The notes below the pieces were generated by a model. It saw nothing but the letters and a program-made list of their open reading frames with translations, searched no databases and was not told the DNA's origin. A stretch of 64,000 nt of DNA from M3007 sp964589365 (GTDB taxonomy: Bacteria; Bacteroidota; Bacteroidia; Chitinophagales; Saprospiraceae), in assembly GCA_964589365.1 (NCBI GenBank), contig CAZPTQ010000001.1, positions 10,925-74,924 of the forward strand, written 5' to 3'. Made by a program: the position numbers and the translations under genes. How positions within the stretch are numbered: position 1 is the stretch's first letter; each line of letters begins with the position of its first letter. This document shows, piece by piece, positions 59,255-64,000 of the stretch.

Positions 59255-62149
59255 TCAATTGTATAAATACATACTCCGATTCCTTTCCAGCTCCCTGAAA
59301 TACGGATCTTTCAAATCTTTGATGAAGTAAATCGCCTCGCCCGTGCTTTTCATTTCAGGCCCCAGTCGCTTGTCTACCCCGGGGAATTTATCGAAAGAAA
59401 ATACCGGGATTTTTATAGCGTATCCTTCCAGTTTGTGCTTGATGTCAAAGTCTTTCAACTTGTGTGTGCCAAGCATGATTTTCGTAGCAATATTCAGGTA
59501 AGGCACTTGATAGGCCTTGGCTATGAATGGCGTGGTCCGCGAAGCGCGTGGGTTGGCCTCGATGACATAAACCTGATCGTCCTTGATGGCAAACTGGATG
59601 TTTATCAAGCCTTGAATCTTAAGTGCTCGGGCAATTTTTTCTGCATACTCGACCATGCTCTGGATGACAATGGGCCCTAGCGAGTAATGCGGCAGCATCG
59701 CCGACGAATCGCCGGAGTGAATGCCCGCCGGCTCGATATGCTCCATGATGCCCATGATGTGGAAGTCTTCCCCGTCAAAAATCGCGTCTATTTCTGCCTC
59801 TTTCGCGCGTTCGAGGAATTGGTCAATCAATACCCGATTGTCGGGCAAGTGCTTGAAAATGGTCAGTACCTGGCGCTCCAACTCGTTGTCGTTGATGACA
59901 ATTTTCATGCGCTGACCACCCAAAACGTAACTTGGGCGTACGAGCAGTGGGTACGGCAGTCGTTTGGCGATGTCGAGTGCCGCATCTACATCTTTGGCTA
60001 TACCAAATTTTGGGTACGGAATCTCGAGTTCGTGCAGCAGTTCTGAAAACCGGCCCCGATCCTCAGCAATGTCCATACTGTCGTAACTCGTGCCAACAAT
60101 GTTGTATCCGTTTTTATGGAGGTTTTCTGCAAGTTTCAGGGCCGTTTGTCCACCAAGCTGCACGATGACCCCGTCGGGTTTTTCAAGTTCCAGGATTTCT
60201 TCCAGATGCTCCCAATACACTGGCTCGAAGTAGAGTTTATCGGCCATGTCGAAATCAGTGGAGACTGTTTCAGGGTTGCAGTTGACCATAATCGCCTCAT
60301 AACCAACTTCTTTGGCCGCCAGTAAGCCATGAACACAGCAATAGTCGAACTCGATGCCTTGGCCGATTCGGTTGGGGCCAGAACCGAGTACTACGATTTT
60401 TTTCTTGTCTGTTACGATGCTTTCGTTTTTGGCAATCGGCTCCACGTTTACGAAATCTTCAAGGTTTCGTAAACGTACACCATCCTCTGTCCCTTCAAAA
60501 GTCGAGTAGAAATAATTGGTCGTGCTTTCGAATTCTGCAGCGCAAGTATCAACCATTTTATACACACGCCGAATGCCGCGTTTTTTACGCTCACGGGTGA
60601 CCGGTTTTTCGTCAATGCGGAGCAACCATGCGATTTGCGCGTCGGAATATCCGTTCTTCTTTAATTCAATAAAAAACTCGGTTGGGATGTCTTCCGGCAC
60701 ATTATAGCGCAAGAGTTGTTCTTCCATTTTTACCAAATCTTTTATTTGGCCGATGAACCAAGGGTCAATGCCTGTAAATTTTTGGACGGTTTTGGAAGGA
60801 ATGCCCAAACGCAGTGCGTCTTTTACTCGATAAATGCGGTCGTCGGATACTTTCTCCAAACGTTCCATAATATCGTCTGTTCGAAGCCATTCCTTTTTGT
60901 CGGCACCGAGGCCTGTTCTGTTGTTTTCCTGACTCTGACAGGCTTTTTGCAGGGCTTCGTTGAAACAACGCCCGATGGCCATCACTTCGCCGACAGATTT
61001 CATTTGAAGGCCAAGCCGGTGGTCGGCCCCATGAAATTTGTCAAAATTCCAGCGCGGCATTTTCACAATCACATAGTCCAGAGTCGGTTCGAAAAATGCA
61101 GAAGTAGTCTTCGTAATTTGATTTTTCAACTCGTCGAGACTGTACCCGATAGCGAGTTTGGCAGCGATTTTCGCGATCGGATACCCAGTTGCCTTACTGG
61201 CCAGTGCTGAGGAGCGCGACACACGGGGATTCACCTCAATCACTATAAGTTTTTCATCCACAGGGTTTTGGGCAAACTGTACATTGCAGCCTCCGGCGAA
61301 ATTGCCCAATGCCCGCATGATCTTGATGGCCTGATTGCGCATATCCTGATAGGCCGTATCAGAAAGCGTCATAGCCGGGGCAACAGTGATGGAATCGCCC
61401 GTGTGGATGCCCATCGGGTCGAGATTTTCGACCGTACAGATGATGACCACGTTGTCAAGTTGGTCGCGCAGGAGTTCGAGCTCAAATTCTTTCCAGCCCA
61501 GCACGGCTTTTTCCACCAATACCTCGTGTGTGGGCGAGGCGTTGAGGCCGCGTTTGAGGGCTTCGTCAAATTCGTCTTCCTTCATGCAAAAGCCGCCGCC
61601 TGTACCGCCTAGCGTGTACGATGGGCGTATAACCAACGGAAACCCAATTTTTTGGGCCGCCTCCTTGCCTTCTAAAAACGAGTTTGCGATAAAGGAAGGT
61701 GCAACATCCAGGCCCAGCGCAAGTACAAGTTTTTTGAATTCTTCGCGGTTCTCGGTAGTCTCAATGGCCTTGGTGTCCACACCGATCATACGGACACCGT
61801 ATTGCTCCCAAATGCCCATTTTTTCGCATTCAATAGCCAGGTTGAGGGCTGTTTGGCCACCCACGGTGGACAACACAGCATCAATGGGCGGCAGATGAGT
61901 ATCCTCCTGATGCTCCTGCAAAATCTGCTCGATACTTTCTGGTGTAAGGGGCCTGAGGTAAACATGGTCAGCCGTCATCGGGTCGGTCATTATAGTGGCC
62001 GGATTTGAGTTGATGAGGCTTACTTTGATGCCCTCTTCACGGAGCGCGCGGCTGGCCTGGGTGCCGGAGTAGTCAAATTCGCAGGCTTGTCCGATGACGA
62101 TCGGGCCGGAGCCGATGATTAGGATGGATTGGATGCTTGTATCTCGCAT
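59255..62149 (-). CDS. carB: Carbamoyl-phosphate synthase large subunit
   Basis: A 964-residue ATP-grasp enzyme that makes carbamoyl phosphate from bicarbonate, ATP and glutamine-derived ammonia. It feeds pyrimidine and arginine synthesis. Both synthetase halves are visible: SILIIGSGPIVIGQACEFDYSGTQA (N half) and VVLGSGPNRIGQGIEFDYCCVH (C half), with the ATP-grasp segments RPSYTLGGTGGGF and RPSYVLGGQRM. It ends in KSTGEAIYFIKDLKDPYFRELERNRSMYLYN. The ~110-residue MGS allosteric domain of the Escherichia coli protein is missing; I recall Bacteroidota CarB often ending this way. No carA is adjacent. A leader ORF and terminator hairpin lie upstream. Confidence 0.95.
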   Translation of the reverse strand: MRDTSIQSILIIGSGPIVIGQACEFDYSGTQASRALREEGIKVSLINSNPATIMTDPMTADHVYLRPLTPESIEQILQEHQEDTHLPPIDAVLSTVGGQTALNLAIECEKMGIWEQYGVRMIGVDTKAIETTENREEFKKLVLALGLDVAPSFIANSFLEGKEAAQKIGFPLVIRPSYTLGGTGGGFCMKEDEFDEALKRGLNASPTHEVLVEKAVLGWKEFELELLRDQLDNVVIICTVENLDPMGIHTGDSITVAPAMTLSDTAYQDMRNQAIKIMRALGNFAGGCNVQFAQNPVDEKLIVIEVNPRVSRSSALASKATGYPIAKIAAKLAIGYSLDELKNQITKTTSAFFEPTLDYVIVKMPRWNFDKFHGADHRLGLQMKSVGEVMAIGRCFNEALQKACQSQENNRTGLGADKKEWLRTDDIMERLEKVSDDRIYRVKDALRLGIPSKTVQKFTGIDPWFIGQIKDLVKMEEQLLRYNVPEDIPTEFFIELKKNGYSDAQIAWLLRIDEKPVTRERKKRGIRRVYKMVDTCAAEFESTTNYFYSTFEGTEDGVRLRNLEDFVNVEPIAKNESIVTDKKKIVVLGSGPNRIGQGIEFDYCCVHGLLAAKEVGYEAIMVNCNPETVSTDFDMADKLYFEPVYWEHLEEILELEKPDGVIVQLGGQTALKLAENLHKNGYNIVGTSYDSMDIAEDRGRFSELLHELEIPYPKFGIAKDVDAALDIAKRLPYPLLVRPSYVLGGQRMKIVINDNELERQVLTIFKHLPDNRVLIDQFLERAKEAEIDAIFDGEDFHIMGIMEHIEPAGIHSGDSSAMLPHYSLGPIVIQSMVEYAEKIARALKIQGLINIQFAIKDDQVYVIEANPRASRTTPFIAKAYQVPYLNIATKIMLGTHKLKDFDIKHKLEGYAIKIPVFSFDKFPGVDKRLGPEMKSTGEAIYFIKDLKDPYFRELERNRSMYLYN

Positions 62150-62230
62150 TGATTCGATTAATTCGATTAGGGACGATGATTCGATGGGTGTATCCGCGAA
62201 AATCCGTTTTATCCGCGTAATCCGCGTTAC

Positions 62231-62273
62231 AAAAAAATGCCGGAGACTGGTTCAAAAAACCAGTTTCCGGCAT
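62231..62273 (-). terminator. Terminator hairpin upstream of carB (candidate attenuator)
   Basis: On the minus strand ATGCCGGAAACTGGTT (62273-62258), a 5-nt TTTTG loop, AACCAGTCTCCGGCAT (62252-62237) and a run of T (62237-62231) make an intrinsic terminator, with one G-U wobble pair. It is read in the carB direction, 82 nt before ATG 62149. No minus-strand gene ends upstream, so it does not serve one. Confidence 0.75.
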
Positions 62274-62308
62274 GACCGAAGCGAATTACGTTGGGCTCGT
62301 TTTTTCAT
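62252..62308 (-). CDS. Possible 18-codon leader peptide before carB
   Basis: The frame ATG (62308) to TGA (62254-62252) encodes MKKRAQRNSLRSCRKLVF, with four arginine codons (CGA, CGT, CGG, CGG). Its last seven codons cover the 5' arm of the terminator, and the stop falls at its loop and 3' arm. A TACCTTTG box lies just upstream (62325-62318). If transcription starts there, the mRNA would have only about 3-5 nt before this ATG, so translation is uncertain. Treat as a candidate leader peptide, not a proven gene. Confidence 0.4.
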   Translation of the reverse strand: MKKRAQRNSLRSCRKLVF

Positions 62309-62317
62309 TTCGGAAGG

Positions 62318-62325
62318 CAAAGGTA
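62318..62325 (-). promoter_or_regulatory. -7 promoter box TACCTTTG for carB
   Basis: TACCTTTG (minus, 62325-62318) matches TAnnTTTG. A weak TTCG (-33 like) lies 16 nt upstream at 62345-62342. Start near 62312 gives a ~163-nt leader containing the short ORF and terminator. Confidence 0.5.
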
Positions 62326-62359
62326 GGAACAAACTTTTTCCCGAACTTTGAAAAACGGA

Positions 62360-62394
62360 TTTGTCTCAAAATTTTTCAAAACAGGCTAACTTTG
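62360..62394 (+). promoter_or_regulatory. Promoter TTTG-N23-TAACTTTG for the small basic protein
   Basis: TTTG (62360-62363) and TAACTTTG (62387-62394), then a start site near 62400, about 25 nt before ATG 62426. It is divergent from the carB promoter. Confidence 0.5.
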
Positions 62395-62425
62395 CCCCAT
62401 CACTAATGTGCAAAAAGCATCTGCT

Positions 62426-62620
62426 ATGTCTGAAGAAAAAAACGACCAAACCCCCAATGAACAACCATCTGAGCCAAAAAAGCCGAAAATTCTTGCTCCC
62501 AAGAAGAACACCGTGAGCGATTTTAGCAAAAACAAAAACCGTTTTTTATCTCCAAAGCCAGGTTCTTCGAAGATGAAGGGCGGCGGGATGAAGGGCGGCG
62601 GGATGAAAAAGGGGAAATAG
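62426..62620 (+). CDS. Small basic low-complexity protein
   Basis: A 64-residue protein rich in Lys, Pro, Ser and Gly (MSEEKNDQTPNEQPSEPKKPKIL, ending in MKGGGMKGGGMKKGK). It has no hydrophobic segment and is unlikely to fold alone. A GTG six codons earlier is possible. The two MKGGG repeats suggest nucleic acid or RNA contact, but nothing more can be said. It has its own promoter-like element. Confidence 0.65.
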   Translation: MSEEKNDQTPNEQPSEPKKPKILAPKKNTVSDFSKNKNRFLSPKPGSSKMKGGGMKGGGMKKGK

Positions 62621-62659
62621 CAATCCCCTAAAACGAGGAGTGCACTAATTAGGGCCTCT

Positions 62660-62676
62660 GTTGCCTTGAAGGCAAC
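62660..62676. terminator. Short hairpin GTTGCCTT after the small protein gene
   Basis: GTTGCCTT (62660-62667), 1-nt centre, AAGGCAAC (62669-62676). A second stem, CTGTGA/TCACAG, lies just downstream. No T tract, so it is a weak terminator. Confidence 0.45.
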
Positions 62677-62812
62677 TGTGATTTGTCAAATCAGAATTTG
62701 TCACAGGGTGACGGTTTTGAAGGTACCGGCTGCCATTCAGGAATAAAGCGGTATTTTGTGCGTTAATATTTTCACCTTGCGCAACTCCGCGTCAATAATT
62801 TCCTGTCTCTTC

Positions 62813-63922
62813 ATGGCGCTTATCAAGCCTATCCGTTTCATCAGCCTGGATAAATCTCAGTTTTACACTACTCTACACAATCGGGTAGATTCCTATTTCA
62901 AAGAAAACAACTTGTCTAAACACGCTAGTATCGGCGTAGTTATCAAGACCATCATTTTACTTTCCGGTTACCTCTTGCCCTTGGTTTTTATGATGTGGTT
63001 TCAACCGGCTTTCGGTTGGGCGCTCGCATTGTGGGCACTGATGGGCGTGGCCATGGCCGGTGTGGGCATGAGCGTCATGCACGATGCCAACCACGGGGCG
63101 TATTCGGCCAACCCGCGCATCAATGAATTGCTTGGATATTCGTTAATCCTTTTGGGCGGCTCGATAAACAATTGGAAATGGCAGCACAATACCCTGCACC
63201 ATACGTTCACCAACATCGCCCACTACGACGACGATATTGCTGACAAGCCTGGTTTGCGCCTTTCGCCACATACGGAACTGAAGTCTTCTCATCAAACACA
63301 ATGGTGGCATGCCATACTTATTTATAGTGTCGTAACGCTGTATTGGGCTACTGCAAAAGATTTTATGCAGTTTGTTCGATACCGTCGCAATGGAGTCAAC
63401 AAGAATACGGATGCCCAAAACCGGGTGTTTTTGGGACAGATCATTGCAATTAAGGTCTTTTACTTTTTTATTTTTCTAGGCTTACCGATGTTAGCGGGGA
63501 TTCCTGTTTTGCAGGTGATAGCAGGTTTTCTGCTGATGCACATCATTTGCGGGATCATCTTGACCGTTATTTTTCAATTGGCACACACAGTAGAAGAAAC
63601 AACTTTCCCGCTACCTACTTCTCAAGGAGTCATTGAGAATGAATGGGCAATCCACCAGATGAATACTACGGTCAATTTTTCGCGCCGCAACCGTTTGTTG
63701 TCCTGGTATGTCGGTGGGCTGAATTTTCAGGTGGAGCATCATCTGTTTCCAAAGATTTGCCATGTGCACTATCCACGCCTTGCAGATATTGTACAAAACA
63801 CAGCAGCTGAGTTTAATGTGCCATATCTGGAACACAAAACTTTCAGCCATGCCCTTCGCTCACATTTCAACACGCTTCGGCACTTTGGCAAATTGCCGGA
63901 TATGGATGAAATGATGGGTTGA
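62813..63922 (+). CDS. Membrane fatty acid desaturase (acyl-CoA/front-end type)
   Basis: A 369-residue integral membrane di-iron desaturase. The three histidine boxes are present: HDANH (His90-His94), HNTLHH (His125, His129, His130) and QVEHH (His309, His310); the Q-x-x-H-H form is typical of front-end desaturases such as linoleoyl-CoA (delta-6/delta-8) enzymes. No cytochrome b5 domain is fused. At least four hydrophobic segments surround the boxes. ATG 62813 (MALIKPIRFI) is chosen; the frame runs 19 codons further upstream. It probably adjusts membrane fluidity. Confidence 0.9.
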   Translation: MALIKPIRFISLDKSQFYTTLHNRVDSYFKENNLSKHASIGVVIKTIILLSGYLLPLVFMMWFQPAFGWALALWALMGVAMAGVGMSVMHDANHGAYSANPRINELLGYSLILLGGSINNWKWQHNTLHHTFTNIAHYDDDIADKPGLRLSPHTELKSSHQTQWWHAILIYSVVTLYWATAKDFMQFVRYRRNGVNKNTDAQNRVFLGQIIAIKVFYFFIFLGLPMLAGIPVLQVIAGFLLMHIICGIILTVIFQLAHTVEETTFPLPTSQGVIENEWAIHQMNTTVNFSRRNRLLSWYVGGLNFQVEHHLFPKICHVHYPRLADIVQNTAAEFNVPYLEHKTFSHALRSHFNTLRHFGKLPDMDEMMG

Positions 63923-63925
63923 TTT

Positions 63926-64000
63926 TTACCACATAGCGCAAATAGCACACATAGTTTTGATAATCAAACAACGATGTGTGCTATTTGCGCTATGTGGTAA
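63926..64000. repeat. Intergenic inverted repeat, 27-nt perfect arms, CCACATAG family copy 2
   Basis: Arms 63926-63952 and 63974-64000 are exact reverse complements (TTACCACATAGCGCAAATAG...) with a 21-nt spacer. The right arm ends at the window edge. It shares words with the imperfect element at 43437-43501. Confidence 0.92.

Noticed and set aside
62073..62273. Minus-strand frame overlapping the carB leader and N-terminus
   Set aside because: It is out of frame with carB, starts in the hairpin and has no protein-like features.
1..64000. tRNA or rRNA genes, insertion sequences, prophage
   Set aside because: No cloverleaf-type sequences, transposase-like frames, terminal inverted repeats with target duplications, or phage structural genes were recognised by eye.

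Overview
The window reads as a chromosomal stretch of a Bacteroidota bacterium, most likely from the Saprospirales. This rests on gene content. It has several proteins with type IX secretion (T9SS) C-terminal domains, a 1553-residue SprB-repeat protein with a gliding-motility type C-terminus, and a TonB receptor paired with a DUF4249 lipoprotein. It also has DUF1573, DUF4252, DUF3810 and DUF4139 proteins, and futalosine-pathway menaquinone synthesis. The promoters fit too: -7 boxes of the Bacteroidota form TAnnTTTG, usually TACTTTTG, recur upstream of genes on both strands. Genes are mostly solitary or in pairs, and almost every gap carries a palindrome. No rRNA, tRNA, insertion sequence, prophage or CRISPR array was recognised.

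Layout. 1-8 kb: end of a secreted protein, futalosine hydrolase (mqnB), a methyltransferase/PAP2 pair, a DUF1573 protein, a DoxX-like protein, a membrane-anchored EEP hydrolase, an orphan Cas6 and a thioesterase. 8-20 kb: a second DUF1573 protein, a CcmF-type cytochrome c assembly protein, an NTF2-like protein, a small T9SS cargo, a repeat protein ending in an S74 intramolecular chaperone, an SH3 lipoprotein, and a lamin-tail protein. 20-30 kb: a DUF937 protein, a solute-binding lipoprotein, SppA, an MHS-type transporter, a DUF3810 protease-like protein, a DUF4139 protein, and a small AntA-like regulator with its own promoter and paired operator-like sites. 30-31.5 kb: a decayed PKD/T9SS locus. 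32-39 kb: TonB receptor plus DUF4249 lipoprotein, an ECF sigma/anti-sigma/DUF4252/DUF4252 operon, and an ARPP-1 lipoprotein with a small membrane protein. 39-47 kb: a run of plus-strand housekeeping genes (RluD, lipid kinase, SUI1-type factor, periplasmic-binding lipoprotein, TrmH, glycosyltransferase, pyrophosphatase, acyltransferase). 47-64 kb: the SprB-repeat giant, HutI, a plant-type asparaginase, a CBS protein, a SRPBCC protein, a glycosyltransferase, a subtilase, CarB, and a fatty acid desaturase at the right edge.

The most interesting signal is upstream of carB. A TACCTTTG box, an 18-codon open frame with four arginine codons, and a hairpin followed by a run of T in the carB direction lie in order within about 100 bp. 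The short frame overlaps the 5' arm of the hairpin. No minus-strand gene lies upstream for this terminator to serve. The geometry resembles pyrBI-type attenuation in enterobacteria; the mechanism here is inferred, not shown. Other points of note are the Cas6 lacking an N-terminal histidine and without an array, the damaged PKD/T9SS locus with an 8-bp tandem duplication that explains a frameshift, a cohesin-like domain in the SprB-repeat protein, an 8-bp microsatellite abutting a start codon, and several families of intergenic palindromes shared between distant sites.
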